64,000 nt of DNA from Azospirillum sp. 412522 (GCF_019805165.1 NZ_RWIJ01000010.1:63685-127684), one strand, 5' to 3'. Shown: positions 8,062 through 16,887, counted from the first letter of the stretch. A program made the numbers and translations. Notes: a model not told the origin generated them from the letters alone.

Positions 8062-9801
8062 ATGACCTCTCGTCCAGGCTCCGAACGCCCCGGCACCGAC
8101 CGTGACGGCGACGGCGCCAGCACCGGCAATGCGGCGGTCGACCGCATTGTCGAACGTTTCGGCGGCATCCGCCCGATGGCCCACAAGCTGGACACCCCGG
8201 TGACGACGGTCCAGGGCTGGAAGAAGCGCGGCGCGATCCCGCTGGCCCGCCATGCCGACCTGCGCGCCGCCGCCGCCAAGCACCGCATCAAGCTGGACGA
8301 CGCCGACCTGGACGCGGCGACCCCCAGCGAGGACCGTCCGACGGACGCGTCCGCGGCCGCCGTCATCACGCCGCCCCCCACGACGATCGACGCAGTTCCT
8401 GTGGTGGATCCGGCGCCGACCGCCTCCCCGGCCGACACCATTCCCGGCGCCGACACGCCGGCCACCGGCGCCACCACCGGCGCGGTGACCGAGTTGCAGT
8501 CGGCCGACGCCCTGATCCTGCCGGTTACGCCGGTTGGTGCGACGGACAGCCTGACCGACTTGCCGAAGAGCGACGCGGAAAAGGCCGGAGAGACCAAGGA
8601 CGAGGCCAAGACCGACGGCATCAAGTCGGAGGGGCCGAAGACCACCGCGTCCACCGGAAGCTGGACGCCGTCCGGCGCCGCCGGCAGCGCGGGCTACAGC
8701 CGCAGCGCCGATGCCGAGCCGGTGCGCCCGACCATTACCCCGACTCCGTCCTACATCGAGGAGCCGCGCTCCAACGGCGGCTTCGCCACGGCCCTGTCGG
8801 TCGTTGCCCTGCTCGTCGGCGCCGCCGCCCTGTCGGCGCCCTGGTGGGGTCCCGCCCTGCCCGGCTGGCCGTCGCCGGCCGTTCCCGCCGCCTCTTCGGC
8901 CGCCGCTCCGGCCGACCCGGCGCTCCGTGCCCAGATCCAGCAGCTGGTCGACCGCGTCGGCAAGCTGGAGCAGCGTCCGGCCGCTTCCGGCAACGGCGGC
9001 AACGGCGCCGACCTCTCCGCCCTGACCCAGCGCATCGACGCGCTGGAGAAGCGCCCGGCCGCCCCGCCCGACACCGGCGCCGCCGACGCCCAGAAGGCGC
9101 TGGCCGACCGTCTCGCCGCACTGGAGCAGAAGGTCACAGCCGCGTCCGGCAACGCCCAGGCGGCGCAGCAGCTGCGCGGCGAAGTCGATTCGCTGAAGCA
9201 GCAGGTCACCAGCGTCAACCAGGCCGTCAGCGAACGCCAGGATGCCGCCACCGCCGCCCAGGCGCTGGTGCTGGCCGCCGGGCAGCTGCGCGCCTCCCTG
9301 TCGGGCGGGCAGCCGTTCCAGCAGGATCTCCAGGCGGTCCGCGCACTCAACATCGCCGACGCCGGCGTGACCCAGCCGCTCGACGCCGTGGCGCCCTACG
9401 CCGCCAAGGGCATCCCGACCCGCGCGCAGCTGACCGACCGCTTCCAGCCGCTGGCCGGCGAGATCGTCCGTGCCGAGATCCGCGGCGAGGGCAACAGCTG
9501 GATCGACTCGGCGGTGGGCAAGCTGTCCACGCTGGTCACCGTGCGCCGCGAAGGCGGCGGGGTGGTCGGCACCACCGCCGACGCCGTCGTCGCCCGCGCC
9601 GAAGCCGCTCTTGCCGCCGGCAACCTCGCCAAGGCGGTGGAGGAGCTGTCGGCCCTGCAGGGTCCGGCCGCGCAGACCGCCGCCCCCTGGCTGGCCGACG
9701 CCAAGGCGCGCCTTGCCGCCGACCAGGCAGCGCGCCAGCTGAACGACCGCGCCATCGCCCTGATGACCACCGCCGCCGGCGGGAAGGGGACGGCCCAATG
9801 A
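8062..9801 (+). CDS. mic60: Alphaproteobacterial Mic60 (mitofilin-like) membrane protein with N-terminal HTH-like domain
   Basis: A 579-residue protein. Residues about 24-82 look like a Cro/CI-type helix-turn-helix (VDRIVERFGG, TTVQGWKKRGAIPLARHADL). A low-complexity Pro/Ala/Thr linker follows, then one membrane span at about 240-262 (ALSVVALLVGAAAL), a coiled coil from about 287 to 415, and a C-terminal mitofilin-type domain. Bacterial Mic60 bends the inner membrane and is characteristically encoded between hemD and hemY, as here. The start follows GGTACAGCCC; the stop overlaps hemY (ATGA). The HTH is what I would not expect in a Mic60; it would sit in the cytoplasm. The Mic60 call rests on architecture and synteny. 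Confidence 0.8.
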   Translation: MTSRPGSERPGTDRDGDGASTGNAAVDRIVERFGGIRPMAHKLDTPVTTVQGWKKRGAIPLARHADLRAAAAKHRIKLDDADLDAATPSEDRPTDASAAAVITPPPTTIDAVPVVDPAPTASPADTIPGADTPATGATTGAVTELQSADALILPVTPVGATDSLTDLPKSDAEKAGETKDEAKTDGIKSEGPKTTASTGSWTPSGAAGSAGYSRSADAEPVRPTITPTPSYIEEPRSNGGFATALSVVALLVGAAALSAPWWGPALPGWPSPAVPAASSAAAPADPALRAQIQQLVDRVGKLEQRPAASGNGGNGADLSALTQRIDALEKRPAAPPDTGAADAQKALADRLAALEQKVTAASGNAQAAQQLRGEVDSLKQQVTSVNQAVSERQDAATAAQALVLAAGQLRASLSGGQPFQQDLQAVRALNIADAGVTQPLDAVAPYAAKGIPTRAQLTDRFQPLAGEIVRAEIRGEGNSWIDSAVGKLSTLVTVRREGGGVVGTTADAVVARAEAALAAGNLAKAVEELSALQGPAAQTAAPWLADAKARLAADQAARQLNDRAIALMTTAAGGKGTAQ

Positions 9802-11147
9802 TCCGCGCCCTCTGGTTCCTTCTGAAGGTCGCGGTCGTCATCGCCGCCGCGATCTGGCTCGCCGACCGCCCCGGCACCGTCAGCGTCCACTGGCTGGGCT
9901 ATGCCGTCGAGGCGCCCTTCTGGGTCGCCCTGCTGGTCACGCTGGCGGCGCTGGGCATAGCGGCGCTGGGCTACCGCCTGCTCCGCGGCCTGATCCGCAC
10001 GCCGCAGCGCGTCCGCCGCCACAGCCGGGCCCGCCGCCGCGAACGCGGCTACCGCGCCCTGACCCAGGGCATGGTCGCCATCGCCGCCGGCGACGCGCCG
10101 ACCGCGCGCAAGATGGCGCGCAAGGCCGACGGGCTGCTGAACGAGCCGCCGCTGACCATGCTGCTGTCGGCCCAGGCCGCCCAGCTGCAAGGCGACGAGC
10201 GCGCCGCCCGGCAGTATTTCGAAGCGATGCTGGAGCGGCCGGAGACGGCCTTCCTCGGCATGCGCGGGCTGCTGACCCAGGCGATCAAGTCGGGCGACCG
10301 CGTGGAGGCGCTGAACCTCGCCCGCAAGGCGCGCGGGCTCCAGCCCAACACGCCCTGGCTGCTCGGCACCCTCTATGACCTGGAAGCGCAGGCCGGTGAC
10401 TGGGCTGCCGCTGAAGGCACGCTGCAGCAGGCGATCCAGGCCGGAGCCATCCCGACCGAGGAGGGCCGCCGCCACCGCGCCGTCCTGCTGCTGGAGCGCA
10501 GCTTCGAGGCGGAGCGCCGCGGCCGCGCCGACGCCGCCCTGTCGCACGCCCAGGCGGCGCACGACATGATGCCCGGCTTCGCTCCCGCCGCCGTGCGGCT
10601 GGCCCGCCTGCAGGTCGCCGCCGACCGGCTGAAGCCGGCCGCCAAGGTGGTGGAGCGGGCGTGGCGCCACGCGCCGCATCCGGAGCTGGCCGACATCTAC
10701 CGGACCATCGTCGCCGGCTACGACCCGCTGGCCCGCGTCCGGCTGTTCCAGAAGCTGGTGCGTCAGGCCCCGGATTCAGCCGAATCGCACATCGCCGTCG
10801 CCCAGGCCGCCATCGAGGCCCAGCTGTGGGGCGAGGCGCGCCAGCACCTGAACCGCGCCCTGGAGATCGGTCCGACCCGCCGCGCCTATCGCCTGATGGC
10901 CGAGCTGGACCGCGGCGAGCGCCATGACGAGGAGGCGGCGAAGGACTGGCTGGCCAAGGCCGCCGACGCGCCGGAGGATCCGGTGTGGACCTGCGGCTCC
11001 TGCGGGGCGGTCAGCCACAACTGGGGCGGGCTGTGCGGCCATTGCGGCGCCTTCGACAGCCTGACCTGGAAGAGCCCGACGGTCGCCGTCCCGCTGATGG
11101 AACCGACCGACATCCCCCCGGCCCTGGCCCGTCCGGCCACCGTGTAA
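9798..11147 (+). CDS. hemY: HemY-type TPR membrane protein with C-terminal zinc-ribbon-like motif
   Basis: A 449-residue inner-membrane protein of the proteobacterial HemY family (not protoporphyrinogen oxidase). Two membrane spans lie at about residues 5-20 and 40-60 (LLKVAVVIAAAIWLAD; VALLVTLAALGIAALGYRLL), followed by a long TPR-like helical repeat region to about 390. The C-terminus has CGSC and CGHC pairs (about 398-417), a rubredoxin-like metal knuckle like that of LapB. The role of HemY in heme synthesis is unsettled; the link is mainly genomic. Start and mic60 stop overlap by four bases. A strong terminator follows, closing the operon. Confidence 0.9.
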   Translation: MIRALWFLLKVAVVIAAAIWLADRPGTVSVHWLGYAVEAPFWVALLVTLAALGIAALGYRLLRGLIRTPQRVRRHSRARRRERGYRALTQGMVAIAAGDAPTARKMARKADGLLNEPPLTMLLSAQAAQLQGDERAARQYFEAMLERPETAFLGMRGLLTQAIKSGDRVEALNLARKARGLQPNTPWLLGTLYDLEAQAGDWAAAEGTLQQAIQAGAIPTEEGRRHRAVLLLERSFEAERRGRADAALSHAQAAHDMMPGFAPAAVRLARLQVAADRLKPAAKVVERAWRHAPHPELADIYRTIVAGYDPLARVRLFQKLVRQAPDSAESHIAVAQAAIEAQLWGEARQHLNRALEIGPTRRAYRLMAELDRGERHDEEAAKDWLAKAADAPEDPVWTCGSCGAVSHNWGGLCGHCGAFDSLTWKSPTVAVPLMEPTDIPPALARPATV

Positions 11148-11165
11148 GGGATCGTTGCCAGTTGC

Positions 11166-11205
11166 AAAAAAAGCGCCCCTCCCCACCGGGAAGGGCGCTT
11201 TTTCT
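11166..11205 (+). terminator. Intrinsic terminator after hemY
   Basis: AAAAAAGCGCCC pairs with GGGCGCTTTTT across a GC-rich loop and is followed by TCTTT. It begins 19 bases after the hemY stop and closes the hemC-hemY operon. Confidence 0.85.
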
Positions 11206-11271
11206 TTCAGGGTGGTTCGCCGGCCCCGGCGGTCTCCCGTCCACCGAAGCCGGCGACCTTCTCCATTCGAC

Positions 11272-11353
11272 CGTCATTCCCGCGAAGGCGGGAATCCAGC
11301 CATTATAAGCACTTGAGCCGAAAGCCTGGATCCCCGCCTTCGCGGGGATGACG
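11272..11353. repeat. Paired inverted REP-like element
   Basis: Two hairpin arms point toward each other: CGTCATTCCCGCGAAGGCGG... (11272-11299) and ...CCGCCTTCGCGGGGATGACG (11326-11353), separated by 26 less conserved bases. Each arm is itself a hairpin (CCCGC-GAAG-GCGGG; CCCCGC-CTTC-GCGGGG). This is the widely dispersed proteobacterial REP pair type; a single related arm occurs at 18481. Confidence 0.75.
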
Positions 11354-11382
11354 GCCAAGAAAGCCCATCCCGCGCTTCCCGG

Positions 11383-13335
11383 TCAACGCATCCCTTCCGG
11401 ACCGACACGGTCCAGCGGCAGTTGCTTCATCGCCACCAAACGATCCAGCAGGCGCCCCCCGGTCGGAGCGTTGGCCGCCGGAGGGGCGGCGGCCCTGGCC
11501 GCGCCGGCGACACCCGCCGTTTCCGCCGTGGGCACGGCGTTTTCCAGCTGGGTGTTGTCGATGCGGTAGTCGCCGCCGGACAGGCTGTTGACGAGCTGCT
11601 CCTTGGGCGACGGGCCGGCCACCACGTTGCCGTCGGCGACATTGCCGTGCATCCGGCCGGCCGGGCCGGCGCTGGGCACCCATTCCAGCCGCAGGAAGCG
11701 ATCCTTGCCGTCGTTCATCACCGTGACGTTGTCGGCCACCCGGTTGTTGTCGCCGCCATGCAGGAAGATCGCCGCCATGCCGGTGTTCTCCAGCAGGTTG
11801 CCCTGCACCGTCACGCCGCTGGTCATGTCGTCCAGATAGATGCCGAAACCCTTGTAGCGGACCAGCCAGCGCCCCTGGGCGTCGGTGGCGAGGCCGCCGG
11901 TGTCGCGGATGTCGTTGAAGCGGATGACGCTGCGGGTGTCGTTGCCGCTGCGCCCCAGCATCTCGATGGCGCCGGCGTCGGCGGTCTCGAGCGCGGTGTC
12001 GCGGATGCGGTTGAACTCGATGGTGTTGTCGCTGTTCACCGTCTGCGGGTTCCAGTTCTTGATCGAGATGCCGTAGCGCGCCGACCGGCGGATGTCGTTG
12101 TGGGCGATCAGCGTGTTGCGGATGCCGGCCCCCATCACGCCGCCGCTGAAGAAGCGCACCTCGCCGATGTAGGCGATGCGGTTGGCGAGGATGCGGTTGT
12201 CGCTGCTGCCCGGCGCCAGCACCACGCCGGAGCGGCCGAGATGTTCCATCCGGTTGCCCGACACCTCGGTTCGGCTCGCACCGTCGAGCAGCACCGCCGT
12301 GCCGACCAGGGCGAAGCGGTTGCCGGCGATCCGCGCGCCGCTGCCGCCCTTCACCACCAGCGCGTTGCCGTCCCACGGCACGTCGGTGAAGGTCAGCCCG
12401 CCTACCGTCACGTCGCGGGCGTTGTCCAAACGCAGCAGCACGGGCTGCCGTGCCACAACCAGCTCCGCGCCCGCGCCGTTCAACCCGGTGGGCGGCTTCA
12501 CCAGCAACCGCTTGGCCTTGGCGTCCCAGGCGAACTCCCCCGGCCGCGTCAGGAAATCGGGATGGCCGAGCAGCCGCACGGTGGAGCCGTCGCGATACGG
12601 ATACTGCCCGTCGCCGTCGAAGCTCAGCAGCCCGCCCGGATCGGCGGAAACCACGCCCAGCAGGTCGTCGGACAGCCGCTCGCGGTCCAGCGCCTGCGCC
12701 CGCACCCCCGGCCCGGCCCAGCCGGCCTTCAGCACGCCGGGCGGCAGCCGCATCTGCCGCTTGCTTCCCTGGCTCTTGGGATCGGACTGCACCGCCTTGG
12801 CCGGGAACCAGCCGCTGCGCAGGTCGCCCGGGGTGAAATCGCCGCTGCGGGCGGCGGCCAGTCGCACCCTTTCACCGGGGCCGCCGATCGAGACGTCCAG
12901 GGCCGGATCGCGGGCCAGCGGCGCCGACAGCACGCCGTTCGCCATCTGCGCTCCGCCGACCGCTTCGCCGCCCGACAGCACCGGCTGCTCGCCGTCCACC
13001 GCGATCAGCCGCAGCCCCGGCAGCGAGCCGTCGATCACCAGCGGCGCCGTCAGCCGGTAGGTGCCGCCATGCAGCCGCACGGTGGCCGGGCCGCTTCCCT
13101 TGGCGGCGGCCAGCGCACGGGCCGGGGTGGCGAAGGGACCGTCGCGCCCGTCGGCGGACGGCTGGGACAGGCGGCCCGACCAGCGGTCGTTGCCGCTGGG
13201 AGACACGTAGAAGGTTGTTTCCGCCGCAACGGCCGGCCCCCATCCGGCCGCGGTCAGCAGAAACGCGCAGGTCAACAAAATCCGAGGCAGGATTTGGACC
13301 GCTCCACGTCGAACACGAGGGTGGGAACGGAACAT
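11383..13335 (-). CDS. Secreted right-handed parallel beta-helix protein
   Basis: A 650-residue exported protein. A signal peptide covers about residues 1-38 (RRGAVQILPRILLTCAFLLT, then AVAAE). The mature N-terminus, TFYVSPSGNDRWSG...GPFATPARALAAA, is the usual beginning of exported beta-helix proteins, and from about residue 330 to 560 short parallel-strand repeats follow (ITGNRF-, VSGNRM-, ILANRI-, IAHNDI-, IEFNRI-, IRFNDI-like units). Such folds are found in polysaccharide lyases and epimerases; no catalytic residues can be assigned. The start at 13335 has an excellent GGAGGAGG site. It diverges from a polysaccharide polymerase gene, which suggests a role in the same glycan. Confidence 0.85.
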   Translation of the reverse strand: MFRSHPRVRRGAVQILPRILLTCAFLLTAAGWGPAVAAETTFYVSPSGNDRWSGRLSQPSADGRDGPFATPARALAAAKGSGPATVRLHGGTYRLTAPLVIDGSLPGLRLIAVDGEQPVLSGGEAVGGAQMANGVLSAPLARDPALDVSIGGPGERVRLAAARSGDFTPGDLRSGWFPAKAVQSDPKSQGSKRQMRLPPGVLKAGWAGPGVRAQALDRERLSDDLLGVVSADPGGLLSFDGDGQYPYRDGSTVRLLGHPDFLTRPGEFAWDAKAKRLLVKPPTGLNGAGAELVVARQPVLLRLDNARDVTVGGLTFTDVPWDGNALVVKGGSGARIAGNRFALVGTAVLLDGASRTEVSGNRMEHLGRSGVVLAPGSSDNRILANRIAYIGEVRFFSGGVMGAGIRNTLIAHNDIRRSARYGISIKNWNPQTVNSDNTIEFNRIRDTALETADAGAIEMLGRSGNDTRSVIRFNDIRDTGGLATDAQGRWLVRYKGFGIYLDDMTSGVTVQGNLLENTGMAAIFLHGGDNNRVADNVTVMNDGKDRFLRLEWVPSAGPAGRMHGNVADGNVVAGPSPKEQLVNSLSGGDYRIDNTQLENAVPTAETAGVAGAARAAAPPAANAPTGGRLLDRLVAMKQLPLDRVGPEGMR

Positions 13336-13597
13336 GGGAGAACCTCCTCCAAAATGGCGGCCGCGCAAACCAGCGTCGAAGCCGCCGAAGGGGGGAGACT
13401 GACCCAGCCCCACCGCAACCGGCAAAAGCGCGAAGGGGGTGTGCAGGTGCGAAGGGGCCACGCCCTCTGCACCCCTGCCGGCCCGGGACGGGACGTATAG
13501 GCTGGCTTTTCATCCTAGCCTGACCGGCCGGTCGTACCCGCTTGCCCGCGGACCGACCCTCGGTCTGGCGGAGCCTACAACCGGGGACGGTTTGCCG

Positions 13598-15022
13598 ATG
13601 ATCGAAATGGCGCTGATCGCGCAGGTCCTGGTGCTGGTGCTGGTGACCGCGGTGTACCTCAGCTCCGGCAGCGCGTCGATGTTCCATCCGATGACGCTGT
13701 ACCTGATCTTCCACACCCTGGTCTTCGTCATGCGGCCGATCCTGGTGCACACCCAGCATTTCGACGATGTCTGGCTGTTCATGGGCTTCTGGCCGGACGA
13801 AAAGCAGTTCGTCATGACGCTGGTGGTCAGTTCGGTCGGGCTGATCGCCTTCGCCGCCGCCTGCATCTGGGCCGGGCTGGTGAGGCCCGACTGGACGCCG
13901 AACGGCGAGCCGGCCCCGGCCTTCACCTTCGACCGCGTCGATGTGGTGGCCTTCCTGACCACCGCGGCGCTGCTGGGTCCGCTCGCCATCTATTCGGCGG
14001 TCCAACGCCAGGGCGGCGCCAGCTTCGACGGCACCGGCGACGTGCAGATGGAACGCGACCCGCTGACCGGCCAGCCGATCTACACCAACACCACCGGCTA
14101 CATCGCGGAGGCCCATTCGATGGGCCTGCCGCTGACGCTGGGGCTGATCTGGGTCTGCCGCTTCCACCCGCTGTCCTTCATCCCCTTCGCCGGTTTCGTC
14201 GCCTACCGCGCCTATCTGGGCTGGGGGCGCTGGGCGATCATCATGGGCATCCTCGGGCTGGTGCTGCTGATGCTGTACCGCAGCCGCACCAAGTGGTTCC
14301 GGCTGTGGCATGTGCTGGCCGCCATCCCGGTGATGGGTCTGTTCACCGTGCTGGGCAACAACCGCGACGCCTTCCGCGACGTGCTGGCCGGCGACGCCCC
14401 GGCCTCCGTCCTGCTGAAGTTCAACGGCGGCAGCGGCAGCGGCCGGGCGCTCGACGCGCTGGCCGGCCAGGATCTGGCGAACTTCGACTTCCTCGCCTAC
14501 ATCCTGTGGGTGGTGCCGAAGCAGTCGGCGACCTACACCTGGTTCACCCAGTATCTGCAGCTCTTCACCGAACCGATCCCACGCCTGCTGTGGCCGGGCA
14601 AGCCGGTCGGCGCGCCGGTGAAATGGGTGGACCTGAACGACTACGGCGTCTTCTACAACCTGACCACCTCGCTGCCGGGCGACGGCTGGATGAGCGCCGG
14701 CTGGATCGGCATGATCGTCACCATGGTGGTGGTCGGGCTGATCCTCGGCCGCATGCACCGCTGGTTCTGGACCAGCGGGTTCCGCAACCGCTACGCCGTG
14801 CTGTTCTATTGCGCCTTCCTGCCGCTGTGCCTGCAGTGGTTCCGCGACGGCAACATCACCATCGTCAAGTTCGGCTTCTTCTCGCTTCTGCCGATCCTGC
14901 TGTGGATCGGGCTGACCCGCGCGCTCCGCGCCTGGGGAATCCTGGACGACGACCCGCTGCGCCCGGTGGTGGCACCACCCAATCTTGTCCGGCCCAATCT
15001 TGTCCGAAGGGAGCCGTCATGA
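13598..15022 (+). CDS. Wzy-like oligosaccharide repeat-unit polymerase (multi-span membrane protein)
   Basis: A 474-residue inner-membrane protein with about ten to twelve hydrophobic spans (for example MALIAQVLVLVLVTAVYL at the N-terminus) and a long polar loop near residues 280-350. The PRLLWPGKP segment in the loop is typical of O-antigen/EPS polymerase-like proteins. It would join lipid-linked repeat units in the periplasm; the family is too divergent for a specific glycan. The ATG at 13598 starts just before the first span. Its stop overlaps the next start by four bases (ATGA), coupling it to a glycosyltransferase. Confidence 0.75.
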   Translation: MIEMALIAQVLVLVLVTAVYLSSGSASMFHPMTLYLIFHTLVFVMRPILVHTQHFDDVWLFMGFWPDEKQFVMTLVVSSVGLIAFAAACIWAGLVRPDWTPNGEPAPAFTFDRVDVVAFLTTAALLGPLAIYSAVQRQGGASFDGTGDVQMERDPLTGQPIYTNTTGYIAEAHSMGLPLTLGLIWVCRFHPLSFIPFAGFVAYRAYLGWGRWAIIMGILGLVLLMLYRSRTKWFRLWHVLAAIPVMGLFTVLGNNRDAFRDVLAGDAPASVLLKFNGGSGSGRALDALAGQDLANFDFLAYILWVVPKQSATYTWFTQYLQLFTEPIPRLLWPGKPVGAPVKWVDLNDYGVFYNLTTSLPGDGWMSAGWIGMIVTMVVVGLILGRMHRWFWTSGFRNRYAVLFYCAFLPLCLQWFRDGNITIVKFGFFSLLPILLWIGLTRALRAWGILDDDPLRPVVAPPNLVRPNLVRREPS

Positions 15023-15969
15023 CGCTGACCGTCAGCGCCGTCATCGCCACCTACAACCGCGGGCCGGAACTGCGCATCGCGTTGACCCGGCTGATGAACC
15101 AGACCACCCCGCCGATGGAGATCATCGTCATCGACGACGGCTCCAGCGACGGCACCGGCGCCATGATGCGGGCGGAGTTTCCGACCGTCCGCTATGTCCG
15201 CCAGCCGCACAATGGCGGGCTGATCCTGGCCCGGAACTTCGGCTTCGTGAACACCAGCGGCGACTGCATCCTGTCGGTCGACGACGACAGCTGGTTCGAG
15301 GAGCCGGACGGGCTCGCCCGTTGCGTCGCCTATCTGGAGCGGAATCCGGAGGTCGCCGCCGTCGCCTGCAACATCGAGACGCGCGACGGGCTGGTCTATT
15401 TCCCCAAGGGTGCCGCTCCGTTCGACGTTCCCTGGTATGTCGGCTGCGGCCATCTGCTGCGGCGCAGCGCGGTCGAGCAGGTCGGCCTCTACATGCCCGA
15501 GCTTTATCGCCAGGGCGAGGAGAAGGACCGCTGCCTGCGGCTGGTCGGCGCCGGCTACCGTGTCGTCGCCCTGCCCGACATCATGGTCTACCACGACAAG
15601 AGCGAGAAGGGCCGCAAGCCGGGGATGGAGCGCTTCTACAACCACCGCAACGACCTGATCCGCGAAGTGGCGCGCTGCCCGTCCCCGCTGATGGCATGGC
15701 GGCTGGCGCGCAGTTGGGCTGGCAACAGCTGGAAGAACCTGCGCCACGGCCCGCGCCTGACCGACCTGAAGGTGCTGCTGGCCCTGCCGCAGATCGTCCG
15801 CATCGGGCTGAAGCACCGGGCGCCGGTGAGCGTGGACGCCTATAACCGCTGGCTGCATCTGGCGAAGACCGCGGCCCCGGCCAGCGCGCCGCGAGCGGAG
15901 AAGCCCGTCAGCCGGGCTGCATCCCGCCCAGTTGCAGCAGAACGGCCCAGCCCAGCACGATCAGATTGA
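15019..15969 (+). CDS. Family 2 glycosyltransferase
   Basis: A 316-residue GT-A fold enzyme. It begins VSAVIATYNRGPELRIAL, then IIVIDDGSSDGT (nucleotide-sugar site), ILSVDDDSWF (metal-binding acidic triad) and EEKDRCLRLVGAGYRVV (acceptor region with the catalytic acidic residue). No membrane span, so probably a cytoplasmic enzyme on the inner face. It is translationally coupled to the Wzy-like gene. The last 20 codons overlap the 3' end of the MAPEG gene on the other strand by 62 bases, and that tail is low-complexity. Confidence 0.9.
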   Translation: MTLTVSAVIATYNRGPELRIALTRLMNQTTPPMEIIVIDDGSSDGTGAMMRAEFPTVRYVRQPHNGGLILARNFGFVNTSGDCILSVDDDSWFEEPDGLARCVAYLERNPEVAAVACNIETRDGLVYFPKGAAPFDVPWYVGCGHLLRRSAVEQVGLYMPELYRQGEEKDRCLRLVGAGYRVVALPDIMVYHDKSEKGRKPGMERFYNHRNDLIREVARCPSPLMAWRLARSWAGNSWKNLRHGPRLTDLKVLLALPQIVRIGLKHRAPVSVDAYNRWLHLAKTAAPASAPRAEKPVSRAASRPVAAERPSPARSD

Positions 15970-16474
15970 CGGTCAGCGTCATCGCCATGCCCGGCGCCCG
16001 CGCGAAGGGATGCACCACATACCCTGTCCAGAACAGCAGCCGCCCCAGTACGAACAGCCCGGTCGCCACGGTCGCCGCGCCGAGCAAGGGCTGCGGCAGG
16101 GTGACGACCAGGGCGGCCAGAGCCGGGACGAAGATGGCGGACTGCTCCACGCTGTTGGCCAGCACCCGCTGGGCGATGCGCTGGCCGCGCGATTCGGGGT
16201 CGTCGATCGGATTCAGGGCGGCATGGCACCCGCGCATCGCCATCACGCCGCCGACCATCAGGAACAGCAGAAGCGCCGGCCAGACCGCCAGCCGAGCCCA
16301 CAGGACCATCCGCGCCGCCGGTGCATTGACGCCCGTCGGCGGCGCCACCAGCGACAGCAGCAGGACGAACAGCAGCGCCGTCACCACGATCGCCGCTCCG
16401 TTCAGCAGCAGGGCGCCCAGGATAAGGGATTTTCGTCTACGGGAGGCGTGCGGGCGAAGGCCGGCATCGGTCAT
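15908..16474 (-). CDS. MAPEG family membrane protein
   Basis: A 188-residue protein with four hydrophobic spans. The family core is visible: RLAVWPALLLFLMVGGVMAMR, then ESRGQRIAQRVLANSVEQSAIFVPAL and GRLLFWTGYVVHPFARAPGMAMT. MAPEG proteins include microsomal glutathione transferases; most bacterial members are uncharacterised. The start is the ATG at 16474. Its 3' end overlaps the glycosyltransferase tail convergently. Two FNR/CRP-type boxes lie about 104-133 bases upstream. Confidence 0.85.
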   Translation of the reverse strand: MTDAGLRPHASRRRKSLILGALLLNGAAIVVTALLFVLLLSLVAPPTGVNAPAARMVLWARLAVWPALLLFLMVGGVMAMRGCHAALNPIDDPESRGQRIAQRVLANSVEQSAIFVPALAALVVTLPQPLLGAATVATGLFVLGRLLFWTGYVVHPFARAPGMAMTLTVNLIVLGWAVLLQLGGMQPG

Positions 16475-16577
16475 GGGGGTGGGGCTCCGTCAGAGGCCGG
16501 GGATTCGACAATGGCCTGCCCCCTTCCCATCTGGAAAGGACCGGACCCTGTCCTTCAGACCGATAACGGCACAGCTG

Positions 16578-16607
16578 GTGATTTGGATCACCCATGATTT
16601 GGATCAA
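16578..16607. promoter_or_regulatory. Two tandem FNR/CRP-type boxes
   Basis: GTGATTTGGATCAC (16578-16591) and ATGATTTGGATCAA (16594-16607) share the 12-mer TGATTTGGATCA exactly 16 bases apart. Each has the TGAT-N4-ATCA symmetry of FNR/FixK/DNR sites. They lie between the MAPEG gene (minus) and a possible small ORF (plus), so either could be the target. Confidence 0.5.
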
Positions 16608-16758
16608 GGCCCGGATGACAGGGCGGGTGTCCCATGACGGCGTGCAGTTGGGGACTTCCCCAATGGGAGAGATGTTGTCAGTCTCTCTTTTCGCTACCAT
16701 GTTCTAACCATCTGCTTCACCATGTGGTGAATGCGGGGATCTCGATGGTGGAGGGCCT

Positions 16759-16887
16759 ATGATGGATCTCGTTCTGCTCGGTGGTGCGGTGGCGACGGCT
16801 GCGGCGTTGGCCGGTCTGATCGCTACGATGCCCACGCCGAAACCGATTCCGATCCGCATCCGCGACCGGCGCCGCCAGCGTCGCTGA
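16759..16887 (+). CDS. Possible 42-residue membrane peptide
   Basis: Short open frame starting MMDLVLLGGAVATAAALAG: one hydrophobic segment (about residues 3-23) followed by a Pro-rich linker and a strongly basic tail (PIPIRIRDRRRQRR). TGGAGGG lies 5-10 bases before the first ATG. The one-span-then-positive-tail layout is that of small inner-membrane proteins. No homologue is recognised; this could be chance. It lies downstream of the tandem FNR-type boxes. Confidence 0.4.
   Translation: MMDLVLLGGAVATAAALAGLIATMPTPKPIPIRIRDRRRQRR

Noticed and set aside
8011..9798. A 595-codon minus-strand frame
   Set aside because: Antisense to mic60, with Gly/Gln/Arg-rich text typical of shadow frames.
12872..14758. 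A 628-codon minus-strand frame
   Set aside because: Antisense to the Wzy-like polymerase and part of the beta-helix gene region; no domain and low-complexity composition.
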